Assembly: GCF_001277175.1 (NCBI RefSeq)
Contig: NZ_CP012257.1
Location: 1,302,001 to 1,366,000, forward strand
Origin: Cronobacter universalis NCTC 9529
GTDB lineage: Bacteria; Pseudomonadota; Gammaproteobacteria; Enterobacterales; Enterobacteriaceae
Direction of reading: 5' to 3'
DNA: 64,000 bases
Shown in pieces: positions 1 through 7,697 of the stretch. The translations under genes were made by a program, and so were the position numbers. Numbering within the stretch: position 1 is the first letter of the stretch; the number at the start of each line of letters is the position of its first letter. The notes beneath the pieces are model-generated. The model did not search any database. It saw nothing but the letters and a program-made list of their open reading frames with translations, and was not told where the DNA came from.

Positions 1-319
1 TGGCCGCAAGGTCAAAGGCGTTATCCACTGGGTCAGCGCGGCGCATGCGCTGCCGGTTGAGATCCGTCTCTATGACCGTCTGTTCAGCGTGCCGAACCCG
101 GGCGCAGCGGAAGATTTCCTCGCGACCATCAACAAAGAATCGCTGGTCATTAAGCAGGGTTATGCTGAGCCGGGCCTGAAAAATGCTGAAGCAGGCAAAG
201 CCTGGCAGTTTGAGCGTGAAGGTTATTTTTGCCTCGACAGCCGCCATGCAAACGGTGACAAACTGGTGTTCAACCGCACCGTGGGACTGCGCGATACCTG
301 GGCTAAAACCGGCGAATAA
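1..319 (+). CDS. glnS: Glutaminyl-tRNA synthetase, C-terminal part (5' end outside window)
   Basis: About 105 codons of the 3' end, read in the frame starting at base 2, ending in TAA. The residues ([22 protein letters not shown] and onward to the C-terminal TWAKTGE) are the distal anticodon-binding beta-barrel of GlnRS, the class I enzyme that charges tRNA-Gln with glutamine in the cytoplasm. The catalytic Rossmann domain lies upstream of the window. A strong terminator follows directly, so the gene ends its own transcription unit. Identity rests on strong recall of the E. coli protein and on glnS being the neighbour of chiP in enterobacteria. Confidence 0.95.
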   Translation, partial: GRKVKGVIHWVSAAHALPVEIRLYDRLFSVPNPGAAEDFLATINKESLVIKQGYAEPGLKNAEAGKAWQFEREGYFCLDSRHANGDKLVFNRTVGLRDTWAKTGE

Positions 320-337
320 TACTTTGCCTGTAACAAG

Positions 338-363
338 ACGCCGCCGCTGTGCGGCGTTTTTTT
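338..363 (+). terminator. Rho-independent terminator of glnS
   Basis: A 7-bp GC-rich stem (ACGCCGC / GCGGCGT) with a 6-base loop is followed by a run of seven T. It begins 18 bases after the glnS stop. Confidence 0.9.
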
Positions 364-397
364 ATCTTTTTATTCAAACAGTTAATCGTGACATAAT

Positions 398-412
398 ATT
401 CGCGACGCGAAT
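398..412. promoter_or_regulatory. NagC-like operator, distal
   Basis: Perfect 7-1-7 palindrome (ATTCGCG, A, CGCGAAT) in an AT-rich context. NagC operators in enterobacteria are AT-flanked palindromes with a TTCG/CGAA core, and NagC is known to repress chiP in E. coli. Assignment to NagC is inference from the motif and the gene. Confidence 0.55.
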
Positions 413-582
413 TAATTCATGGGATCATAATAAATCCCGCACCCGCCATAAAAACCTTTCTCGATATTTTTATCTGCATTTTCTCATGAAATCGCTTTCA
501 TTTTATCAATCGGTCTAAATAAGTGCGCTTTTGTAGTATTAAAAACCTGTCTCATGAAAATGTTACAAAATGAAAATTATTT

Positions 583-598
583 TGTGCACTGCGTCATA
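583..598. promoter_or_regulatory. CRP-like site upstream of chiP
   Basis: TGTGC-N6-TCATA matches 8 of 10 consensus half-site bases (TGTGA-N6-TCACA). It fits catabolite control of chitosugar uptake. It overlaps the right arm of the 21-bp inverted repeat 565-585. Confidence 0.4.
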
Positions 599-632
599 AA
601 GCCACGAAAATTCAGGGGATTAAGATTGATAA

Positions 633-645
633 TTCGCGCCGCGAA
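633..645. promoter_or_regulatory. NagC-like operator, proximal
   Basis: Perfect 6-1-6 palindrome (TTCGCG, C, CGCGAA) sharing its core with the site at 398-412, about 235 bp away. Paired NagC sites that loop DNA are known at nag and chi genes, so a pair here is plausible. Confidence 0.55.
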
Positions 646-742
646 AAATAGTCTTGAGGGGCTGTTTCGGGGGTTCTCCTTCGACACGTTTACTTTTTGA
701 GTTTTCATTTTTTCAGGCGCTACTGGCGCCGCGAATTTTTTA

Positions 743-760
743 CGTCAAAGAGGAATTTCA
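743..760 (+). promoter_or_regulatory. ChiX small-RNA pairing site over the chiP ribosome-binding site
   Basis: The 18 bases ending just before the chiP start, including the AAAGAGGAA ribosome-binding site, are an uninterrupted complement of the ChiX seed (TGAAATTCC...TTTGACG) as I remember it from E. coli. ChiX is the Hfq-dependent sRNA that silences chiP unless chitobiose-induced transcripts titrate it. The chiX gene itself is not in this window. Confidence 0.75.
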
Positions 761-761
761 C

Positions 762-2156
762 ATGCGTTCGTTGAGATACAAACGTAGCGGCGTCGCGCTG
801 GCTGTCGCCAGCGTCACCGCGCTGGGCTGCTTATGCAGCCCGCCCGCTCACGCCGCGGGGTTTATAGATGACTCCACGTTAACCGGCGGCATCTATTACT
901 GGCAGCGCGAGCGCGACCGTAAAGATGTCGCGGAAGATAAATACAAAACTAACCTGTCGCATTCCACCTGGAACGCAAACCTCGATTTCCAGTCAGGGTT
1001 TGCCGCCGATATGTTCGGGCTTGACCTCGCCGCGTTCACGGCCATCGAAATGGCGGAAAACGGCGACAGCGGACACCCCAATGAAATCGCGTTCTCTTCC
1101 AGCAATAAAGCCTACGACGAAGACTGGTCCGGCGATAAAAGCGGTATCAGCCTCTATAAAGCAGCCGGTAAATTTAAATATGGCCCGCTCTGGGCCCGGG
1201 CTGGCTGGCTGCAGCCTACCGGCCAGACACTGCTGGCGCCGCACTGGAGCTTTATGCCCGGCACCTATCAGGGCGCGGAAGCGGGCGCGAATTTTGACTA
1301 CGGCGAGGCGGGCGCGTTGAGCTTTTCGTACATGTGGACCAACGAATATAAATCGCCGTGGCATCTGGAGATGGACAAGTTTTACCAGAACGACAGAACC
1401 ACCCGCGTGGATTATCTCCACTCCATCGGCGCGAAATACGATTTTAAAAACTCGCTGGTGCTCGAAGCGGCTTTTGGTCAGGCGGAAGGTTATATCGATC
1501 AATACTTTGCGAAAGCGAGCTACAACTTTTCCCTTGCGGGTAGCGCGCTCTCTACCAGTTATCAATTTTACGGCGCGCGCGATAAAGCCAGTAACGGCAG
1601 TATCAATGATATCTACGACGGCACCGCCTGGCTTCAGGCGCTGACGTTTGGCTATAAAATAGGCCAGGTCGATCTGCGTCTGGAAGGCACCTGGGTGAGC
1701 GCCGAAGGGCAGCAGGGCTATTTTCTGCAGCGCATGACGCCCACTTACGCCTCTTCCAACGGGCGGCTGGATATCTGGTGGGATAACCGCTCCGATTTTA
1801 ACGCCGATGACGAAAAAGCCGTGTTCTTCGGCGCGATGTATGATCTCAAAAACTGGAACCTGCCTGGTTTTGCGCTCGGCGCGTCATACGTTTACGCCTG
1901 GGATGCGAAACCCTCCACACTCCCGACCACCGATGGCTACTACGATCCCAACTATCGCCTGAAAGAGTCCGCTTACAGTCTGGATGCGGTTTACACCCTG
2001 CAGGACGGCCGCGCCAAAGGCACGATGTTCAAACTGCATTTCACCCAGTACGACAACCATTCCGACATCCCGAGCTACGGCGGCGGTTACGGCAACATCT
2101 TCCAGGATGAACGCGACGTGAAATTTATCGTCACGGCGCCGTTCACGATTTTCTGA
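762..2156 (+). CDS. chiP: Chitoporin, OprD-family outer-membrane channel
   Basis: 464 residues, matching ChiP (YbfM), the porin that admits chito-oligosaccharides. The start at 762 is preceded by AAAGAGGAA and opens a signal peptide (basic MRSLRYKR, hydrophobic stretch, cleavage near AHA-A at about residue 31). The mature chain is rich in aromatic, alternating beta-strand sequence and ends in Phe, as outer-membrane barrels do. It lies 51 bases upstream of the chitobiase gene with no terminator between, so the two probably form one operon: entry of the sugar, then hydrolysis. In E. coli the partner gene is the lipoprotein chiQ instead. Regulation is expected through NagC, CRP and ChiX. Confidence 0.92.
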   Translation: MRSLRYKRSGVALAVASVTALGCLCSPPAHAAGFIDDSTLTGGIYYWQRERDRKDVAEDKYKTNLSHSTWNANLDFQSGFAADMFGLDLAAFTAIEMAENGDSGHPNEIAFSSSNKAYDEDWSGDKSGISLYKAAGKFKYGPLWARAGWLQPTGQTLLAPHWSFMPGTYQGAEAGANFDYGEAGALSFSYMWTNEYKSPWHLEMDKFYQNDRTTRVDYLHSIGAKYDFKNSLVLEAAFGQAEGYIDQYFAKASYNFSLAGSALSTSYQFYGARDKASNGSINDIYDGTAWLQALTFGYKIGQVDLRLEGTWVSAEGQQGYFLQRMTPTYASSNGRLDIWWDNRSDFNADDEKAVFFGAMYDLKNWNLPGFALGASYVYAWDAKPSTLPTTDGYYDPNYRLKESAYSLDAVYTLQDGRAKGTMFKLHFTQYDNHSDIPSYGGGYGNIFQDERDVKFIVTAPFTIF

Positions 2157-2207
2157 TTGCGCAGGGGCGCGCAGGCGCCTTCCATCAAGGGCAGTGAAAA
2201 GGACACG

Positions 2208-4862
2208 ATGATGAAAAAATTACAGGTCAGTCTGTTAGCGGGTGCGGTGATGGGGCTTTTCAGCGGAGCCAACGCACAGGCGTCAACGGCAGAGAGCATC
2301 AGCCAGTTTGGGCTTAATTACACGATTACCGACAACCAGGCCGCGCAACTCGGCACAGATTGCGCGGCGCTCGGCGCCGACTGGGCGTCATGCAATAAAG
2401 CGGTTATCACGCTCACCAATCCAGGCGATGCGGTGACGGACAAAAACTGGACTATCTGGTTTCACAGTATTCGCCAGATCCTGAAAGTCGATAACGATCA
2501 GTTTAAAGTGACTCATGTGATGGGCGATCTCCACAAGCTTGAGCCGACGGATAAGTTCACCGGCTTCCCCGCGAAAGCTTCGGTGGAAATCCCGATTATC
2601 AATGAATACTGGCAACTGTTTATTACCGACGTGCTGCCGCGCTGGTATGTCACGGCGGACGACGGCGCGCCTAAGGTTATCGCCAGTACCGATACCGAAA
2701 CGCTGACCGACTTTGTCAGCCCGCTGAAAGATCAGTGGAAACGCACGCCTGACGATAAAAATATCCTGATGACCGCCGAAGCGCGGTTTGACAAAAACAG
2801 CGATGTTAAAACGCTGAACGCAGAGCGGCTGCGCGGGCAGATCGTGCCCACGCCGCGGCACGTCAAGGTTCACGGGCAAAATGTTTCTCTCGATAAAGGC
2901 GTCCAGCTCGATCTCTCCGCGCTGGATAAGCCTGCCCAGGAGGCGATTACCGCCCGTTTCGCGCTGCTCGGCGTGAAAACCGACGCGGGGTATCCGGTGC
3001 GTACGGGCATCGACAGCAAGGCGTTTACCGGCAAAGAGGCGGTCTCCGGCGCGTATCAGCTGCATATCGGGCCACAAGAGACGACGATTACCGGCTATGA
3101 CCGCGCCGGCGTTTTTTATGGTCTGCAATCGCTGCTCTCGCTGATCCCGGATGAGGGCGCGAAGCAAATCGCCACACTTGAAGCCAGCGACGCGCCGCGT
3201 TTTGACTATCGCGGCATTCAACTCGATGTGGGACGCAACTTTCACACCAAAGCCGCTGTGCTACGCCTGCTTGACCAGATGGCGGCCTATAAGCTCAATA
3301 AATTCCATTTCCATCTGAGCGATGACGAAGGCTGGCGTATCGAGATTCCGGGCTTGCCGGAGCTCACTGAAGTGGGCGCGAAGCGCTGTCACGATCTCAG
3401 CGAAAAAACCTGCCTGCTGCCGCAGCTCGGCTCCGGGCCCGATACGAATAACAACGGCAGCGGGTATTTCACCCGCGCGGATTATATTAAGATTGTGAAA
3501 TATGCCGCCGCGCGCCAGATAGAGGTGATTCCGGAAATCGACATGCCCGCGCACGCCCGCGCGGCGACGATCGCGATGGAAGCGCGTTACGACAGGCTGC
3601 AAAAAGCCGGTAAAACCGAAGAGGCGAATCAGTATCGTCTGCTCGATCCTAACGATACGTCGGTCACCACCGGCGTGCAGTACTACAACCGCACCGGCTA
3701 CCTCAACCCGTGCCTCGACTCGTCGCGCCGCTTCGTGGATAAAGTAATTGGCGAGATCCAGCAGATGCACAAAGAGGCCGGGCAGCCGCTCACTACCTGG
3801 CATTTCGGCGGCGATGAGGCGAAAAATATCTACCTCGGGGCGGGTTATACGGACAAAGCGAAACCAGAGGCCGGGAAGGGAATTATCGATCAGCGCCGTC
3901 AGGACAAGCCCTGGGCGCGCTCGCCGGTGTGTCAGAAGATGGTGCAGGACGGCGTGGTGGCTGATGTCGAGCATCTCTCCAGCTACTTTGGCGCGGAAGT
4001 GAGCAAGCTTGTCAAAGCCCACGGCATCGACACCATGCAGGCGTGGCAGGACGGGCTTAAGGACGCGAAAGACGCCAGCGCGTTCGCGACCCCGCATGTT
4101 AACGTCAACTTCTGGGACTCGCTCTACTGGGGTGGTTTCGATACGGCGAACGACTGGGCAAATAAAGGTTTCCGCGTGGTGGTCTCTAACCCGGATTATG
4201 TTTATCTCGATTTCCCGAACGAAGTAAACCCGGCGGAGAGCGGTTACTACTGGGGTACGCGATTCAGCGACGAGCGCAAGATTTTCAGCTTCGCGCCGGA
4301 TAACCTGCCGCAAAACGCCGAGACCTCCGTCGATCGCGACGGCAATCCGTTCAGCGCCAAATCCGACAAGCCGTGGCCGGGCGCGTATGGCCTCTCGGCG
4401 CAGCTCTGGAGCGAAGTCGTGCGCACCGATAAACAAATGGAGTACATGATGTACCCGCGTCTGCTGGCCGTTGCGGAGCGCGCCTGGCATCGCGCCGCCT
4501 GGGAGCAGGATTATCAGGCAGGACGCGAATATAAAGGCGGCGAAACGCATCAGGTGGATGTGAAAGCGCTGCATGAGGACTGGACGCGCTTTGCGAACCT
4601 GGCGGGCAGCCGCGAACTGCCGAAGCTTGAAAAAGCGGGCGTGCAGTTCCGTTTACCGGTGCCCGGCGCGCGCGTTAGCGAGGGCGTGTTGCAGATGAAC
4701 AGCAGCCTGCCTGGCGTTGCGATGGAGTATTCCACCGACGATGGCGCGCGCTGGCTGCGTTATGACGCCGCGAAGCCGCCACGCGTCACAGGCGCGGTGC
4801 AGGTGCGCAGCGTCAGCAGCGACGGTAAGCGCTACAGCCGTGTGGATAGCGTACAGCCATAA
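2208..4862 (+). CDS. chb: Periplasmic beta-N-acetylhexosaminidase (chitobiase, GH20)
   Basis: 884 residues, close to the 885-residue Serratia chitobiase. The start at 2208 (a second ATG follows at 2211) lies behind AAAAGGA and opens a signal peptide (MMKK, hydrophobic core, ANAQA). Domains run in order: N-terminal carbohydrate-binding-like domain (about 30-190), GH20b (about 200-340), TIM-barrel GH20 catalytic domain (about 345-790) and a C-terminal Ig-like domain. The motif HFGGDE holds the catalytic pair Asp536-Glu537 of substrate-assisted catalysis. It cleaves chitobiose and longer GlcNAc oligomers to GlcNAc after ChiP import. E. coli K-12 lacks it at this locus, so it replaces chiQ here. 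Confidence 0.92.
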   Translation: MMKKLQVSLLAGAVMGLFSGANAQASTAESISQFGLNYTITDNQAAQLGTDCAALGADWASCNKAVITLTNPGDAVTDKNWTIWFHSIRQILKVDNDQFKVTHVMGDLHKLEPTDKFTGFPAKASVEIPIINEYWQLFITDVLPRWYVTADDGAPKVIASTDTETLTDFVSPLKDQWKRTPDDKNILMTAEARFDKNSDVKTLNAERLRGQIVPTPRHVKVHGQNVSLDKGVQLDLSALDKPAQEAITARFALLGVKTDAGYPVRTGIDSKAFTGKEAVSGAYQLHIGPQETTITGYDRAGVFYGLQSLLSLIPDEGAKQIATLEASDAPRFDYRGIQLDVGRNFHTKAAVLRLLDQMAAYKLNKFHFHLSDDEGWRIEIPGLPELTEVGAKRCHDLSEKTCLLPQLGSGPDTNNNGSGYFTRADYIKIVKYAAARQIEVIPEIDMPAHARAATIAMEARYDRLQKAGKTEEANQYRLLDPNDTSVTTGVQYYNRTGYLNPCLDSSRRFVDKVIGEIQQMHKEAGQPLTTWHFGGDEAKNIYLGAGYTDKAKPEAGKGIIDQRRQDKPWARSPVCQKMVQDGVVADVEHLSSYFGAEVSKLVKAHGIDTMQAWQDGLKDAKDASAFATPHVNVNFWDSLYWGGFDTANDWANKGFRVVVSNPDYVYLDFPNEVNPAESGYYWGTRFSDERKIFSFAPDNLPQNAETSVDRDGNPFSAKSDKPWPGAYGLSAQLWSEVVRTDKQMEYMMYPRLLAVAERAWHRAAWEQDYQAGREYKGGETHQVDVKALHEDWTRFANLAGSRELPKLEKAGVQFRLPVPGARVSEGVLQMNSSLPGVAMEYSTDDGARWLRYDAAKPPRVTGAVQVRSVSSDGKRYSRVDSVQP

Positions 4863-4874
4863 CGCAGCGTAATT

Positions 4875-4903
4875 AAAAAGCCAGCCTCCGGGCTGGCTTT
4901 TTC
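4875..4903 (+). terminator. Terminator after chb, probably bidirectional
   Basis: AAAAAGCCAGCC / GGCTGGCTTTTT stem with a four-base loop. The A and T runs on the two sides allow it to work for chb and for the converging iprA-like gene. Confidence 0.9.
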
Positions 4904-4919
4904 GTGAGGGACGCAAGGC

Positions 4920-5531
4920 TTACAGCGCGTCAGGCAGATGGTAAACCGCGACCAGCTTGCCTTTGCTTATCTCAATATTCTTCGCGCTGCGCAGTTGAGA
5001 AAGGGTTTTCATCACCATGCTACGGGAAAGATTAGTTTTTTTAACAATATAATCCGCCACGTTAATGCGGTTGCGCATGAACTCATCCATCGCCGCCAGG
5101 CAATCAATATTGGCTTTAATCATACTGAAGCTGTTTCTGCCGATCATAATTTCTTCGCGATAGCAAAGCGTATTAATAATCCATGAAGACAAAATAAGCA
5201 GATGTAACTGACAGTGATTTTTCTCAATTTCCTGCATGAAATAATCAAAAGGAATTAACTGATAATGACATTCAGAATCAGCCTGTAATTTTGCGAATTG
5301 GGATTTACCTAAATTCCTGGCGAGACCAAGGACGGAGGGCGCGCTGCTTTTTTCCAGAAGCAGCCGGTCGCTCTGGCGCATCAGAGAGAACTGACCGCCG
5401 CGAATGATGCAGATCTCCCCGTCCCGCAGGGGGATGAGCGTATTTTTTTCCGCACGAGACCAGCTACCATAGCTATTGAAAATATCCGCGATACGGTAAA
5501 TCTCAGCAAGCGGTTTAGGGGGTAAGACCAT
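4920..5531 (-). CDS. IprA/YaiV-type transcriptional regulator (Crp-like fold)
   Basis: 203 residues. The sequence resembles IprA (YaiV), a regulator linked to hydrogen-peroxide resistance in Salmonella and E. coli. A Crp-like beta-roll spans about 20-110 with no obvious cyclic-nucleotide or Fe-S ligands. A C-terminal winged helix-turn-helix lies at about 152-198 (VADYIVKKTNLSRSMV and LRSAKNIEISKGKLVAV). Its codons and flanks are markedly AT-richer than the neighbours, and E. coli has no such gene between chiP and fur. This suggests a paralogue or acquired gene. Targets are unknown. Confidence 0.7.
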   Translation of the reverse strand: MVLPPKPLAEIYRIADIFNSYGSWSRAEKNTLIPLRDGEICIIRGGQFSLMRQSDRLLLEKSSAPSVLGLARNLGKSQFAKLQADSECHYQLIPFDYFMQEIEKNHCQLHLLILSSWIINTLCYREEIMIGRNSFSMIKANIDCLAAMDEFMRNRINVADYIVKKTNLSRSMVMKTLSQLRSAKNIEISKGKLVAVYHLPDAL

Positions 5532-5805
5532 ATGGGTTACCTTATATAAAATAAAATTAAATCGTTGCTGTATCTTAATGGATGGATTTTTATTGCTGCA
5601 ATAAGGCGCAGGAGAGATAAAAGAACAAACAGGGATAATCTGATGCCTAAGCGATTGAGCGGCAAAGATATTTATCTTTTCTGAATTTCAATTTAATAAA
5701 ATATATGTGGTTTAATTAAGCATTGTGCGCTGTATTAAAACACTATCACTATTTAACTCTATCTAAAAAAATACATTTCTATTTTCGGAGCAGCGTTTTC
5801 AGGCA
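5532..5805. other. AT-rich intergenic region upstream of the iprA-like gene
   Basis: Together with the fur terminator this makes a 321-base gap. It is strongly AT-rich, with no convincing ORF. It should hold the promoter of the minus-strand regulator. No specific operator was recognised. Confidence 0.5.
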
Positions 5806-5806
5806 A

Positions 5807-5829
5807 TAAAAAAGCCGACAGATGTCGGC
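5807..5829 (-). terminator. Terminator of fur
   Basis: GCCGACA-GA-TGTCGGC hairpin followed on the minus strand by a run of at least six T, starting about 24 bases past the fur stop. Confidence 0.85.
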
Positions 5830-5852
5830 CTGGATGATGCAGTGTGCGAGTG

Positions 5853-6305
5853 TTATTTCCCGCCAGCCTCGTGGGCGTGTTCGTTTTCGCGGCAGTCGCC
5901 GTCCGCGCAGTGACCATACAGATAGAGACTGTGGTTGGTCAGGCGGATGCCGTGACGCGTGGCGATCTCACGCTGACGGGCTTCAATGGAGTCATCGCTG
6001 AACTCGATCACTTTGCCGCAATCGAGGCAAATCAGATGATCGTGATGATGCTGTTGCGTCAGCTCGAAAACGGATTTGCCGCCTTCGAAGTTGTGGCGAG
6101 TGACGATGCCGGCATCATCGAACTGGTTAAGTACGCGATAGACCGTGGCAAGGCCAATCTCTTCACCCATGTCAATCAGACGCTTATAGAGGTCTTCCGC
6201 ACTGACATGATGATTGACCGGTTCCTGCAGCACTTCGAGGATTTTTAATCGAGGAAGCGTGACTTTCAGGCCGGCCTTCTTTAATGCGGTATTGTTGTCA
6301 GTCAT
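5853..6305 (-). CDS. fur: Ferric uptake regulator Fur
   Basis: 150 residues (E. coli Fur 148). The start is MTDNNTALKKAGLKVTLPR, and the in-frame ATG 51 bases upstream is not the family start. An N-terminal winged helix (about 1-82) is followed by the metal-binding dimerisation domain, with HHHDH at 86-90, the structural zinc pair Cys93/Cys96 and a Cys/His-rich tail. Fe2+-Fur represses iron uptake genes by binding 19-bp Fur boxes. The start codon overlaps the stop of the upstream leader ORF uof, and read-through from fldA is expected as in E. coli. Confidence 0.97.
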   Translation of the reverse strand: MTDNNTALKKAGLKVTLPRLKILEVLQEPVNHHVSAEDLYKRLIDMGEEIGLATVYRVLNQFDDAGIVTRHNFEGGKSVFELTQQHHHDHLICLDCGKVIEFSDDSIEARQREIATRHGIRLTNHSLYLYGHCADGDCRENEHAHEAGGK

Positions 6306-6385
6306 GCGGAATCTGTCCTGTTGCTTAACGACTCGCTCCGGAAGGGAGCGATACATCGGATACGCCGAAGATGAATGCGTCTCAT
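6302..6385 (-). CDS. uof: Uof leader peptide upstream of fur (27 aa)
   Basis: An ATG at 6385 opens MRRIHLRRIRCIAPFRSES and ends in TGA within the ATGA overlap with the fur start, giving 28 codons including stop. In E. coli uof is a short ORF translated just before fur; the RyhB sRNA represses fur through it by translational coupling. The start lies at the same place as in E. coli (right after a TATAAT), but the peptide sequence and the reading frame at the junction differ. Transcripts starting from that TATAAT would lack the uof start, so only longer fldA-side transcripts would be coupled. Coding status is inferred from position and overlap. Confidence 0.55.
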   Translation of the reverse strand: MRRIHLRRIRCIAPFRSESLSNRTDSA

Positions 6386-6595
6386 TATAGAACTGACATG
6401 CCTAAATGAAAACCGCAAGCGTCCGGCAAAAAAGAGCTTAAAAATCGTGGGCCAGCCAGCGTTTTTTACGTGGAGGGCCTGATAATTAAGGAAGCTATTG
6501 TACAGCGTAGTGAGGGAAAGTTAAAAATTTGTAGCAATTATTTTCATTGCTTTTATCTATCAAACGGCGCGGAACGGTGCCCGCGCCGCTTATCA

Positions 6596-7126
6596 TCAGG
6601 CGTTGATGATTTCCTGCAGATGTAGCTCTTCGGAAACCTGTTTGACCCATTTTTCAACGCGTTCCGCGGTCAGCTCCGGCTGGCGGTCTTCGTCAATCGC
6701 GAGACCGACGAAGTGATCGTCGTCCGCCAGGCCCTTGGAGGCTTCAAAGTGGTAGCCTTCGGTCGGCCAGTGGCCAACGATGGTCGCGCCGCGCGGCTCG
6801 ATAATGTCGCGAATGGTGCCCAGCGCGTCGCAGAAGTATTCTGCGTAATCTTCCTGGTCGCCACAGCCGAAGAGAGCTACCAGCTTGCCGTTGAAGTCAA
6901 TTTCTTCGAGCGTCGGGAAGAAATCATCCCAGTCGCACTGCGCTTCGCCGTAATACCAGGTCGGGATGCCAAGCAGAAGAATATCGAATGCTTCCAGATC
7001 TTCTTTGCTGCTTTTGGCAATGTCATGCACTTCAGCAACGTCTTTCCCGAGCTGTTTCTGGATAATTTTTGCGATATTTTCGGTATTGCCGGTGTCGCTG
7101 CCGAAAAAGATGCCTACGATTGCCAT
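6596..7126 (-). CDS. fldA: Flavodoxin 1
   Basis: 176 residues, the same length as E. coli FldA. FMN phosphate loop SDTGNTE at residues 10-16, and flavin-stacking segments [12 protein letters not shown] (about 56-66) and DYAEYF (about 93-98). It is the essential low-potential electron carrier for IspG/IspH, biotin synthesis, and activation of ribonucleotide reductase and pyruvate formate-lyase. It lies upstream of uof-fur on the same strand, so a fldA-uof-fur transcript is likely, as described in E. coli. Confidence 0.97.
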   Translation of the reverse strand: MAIVGIFFGSDTGNTENIAKIIQKQLGKDVAEVHDIAKSSKEDLEAFDILLLGIPTWYYGEAQCDWDDFFPTLEEIDFNGKLVALFGCGDQEDYAEYFCDALGTIRDIIEPRGATIVGHWPTEGYHFEASKGLADDDHFVGLAIDEDRQPELTAERVEKWVKQVSEELHLQEIINA

Positions 7127-7287
7127 AAGAAGAATAACCTCTTGAATCTAAATGTGATGGTGCTGGCATAACGCCCACAGATAGGGCAATCATAGCAGAA
7201 CAAAAGAGGGTGCGGAAACGGTATCAGGCGCCGGGTGCACTCTCTGCTACATTGCCCCGTCCTTTTGGGTAAAATTCAGACCAGACC

Positions 7288-7569
7288 TTACTCCTGCAAG
7301 GCTTTCAGCTGCGCGAGCAGCATCGCTTCTATCAGCTCGCTGCGGCTGATATTGCGCGCCTGCGCGAGATGGTTCAGCGCGTCTACCGCGTCGGCGTTCA
7401 GCTTCAGCTCCACGCGCTTAAGCCCGCGAACTTTGTCACGTTTAAGCTGGTTGCGCTTATTGATGCGCAGCTGTTCGTCGCGCGACAGCGGATTGGTTTT
7501 CGGTCTGCCCGGACGGCGTTCATCCGCGAAGAGATCGAGCGTTGTGCGGTCCGTTTGTTCTTTTGCCAT
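7288..7569 (-). CDS. ybfE: YbfE, ribbon-helix-helix-like protein
   Basis: 93 residues. The start at 7569 gives MAKEQTDRTTLDLFADERR, as in the family; the longer ORF to 7641 lacks support. The N-terminal half is polar and basic. The C-terminal half (RVELKLNADAVDALNHLAQ and the following helix SRSELIEAML) has the strand-helix-helix pattern of Arc/MetJ-type DNA-binding proteins. E. coli ybfE is reported as LexA-regulated, but I found no clear CTGT-N8-ACAG box just upstream here. It lies about 130 bases downstream of ybfF, probably in one unit. Function is unknown. Confidence 0.85.
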   Translation of the reverse strand: MAKEQTDRTTLDLFADERRPGRPKTNPLSRDEQLRINKRNQLKRDKVRGLKRVELKLNADAVDALNHLAQARNISRSELIEAMLLAQLKALQE

Positions 7570-7697
7570 GGTATGAGTATAGACAGGGGAAACAGGCTGC
7601 CGTGGCGGAGCCCGGCGGTATTTCAGCGCGCCATCATACATGAGGCAGCGAAGCGCGCCAACGCATCCGGCGCGCGAGGGCGCCGGTCGGTCTGTTT

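Larger units (their letters stand above)
364..761 (+). promoter_or_regulatory. chiP upstream regulatory region and leader
   Basis: This stretch between glnS and chiP holds no gene. It is AT-rich and contains two NagC-like palindromes (398-412 and 633-645), a 21-bp inverted repeat (565-585), a CRP-like site (about 583-598) and the ChiX pairing site over the ribosome-binding site. An in-frame ATG at 654 would extend chiP by 36 residues, but it lacks a signal-peptide start and family support. Confidence 0.6.

Noticed and set aside
654..761. N-terminal extension of ChiP from the ATG at 654
   Set aside because: The 762 start has a good ribosome-binding site and begins a normal signal peptide; the extension would bury it and lacks homology.
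7288..7641. Longer ybfE starting at 7641
   Set aside because: The first 24 codons are proline- and arginine-rich and unlike the family; the start at 7569 gives the conserved MAKEQTDRTTLDLF.
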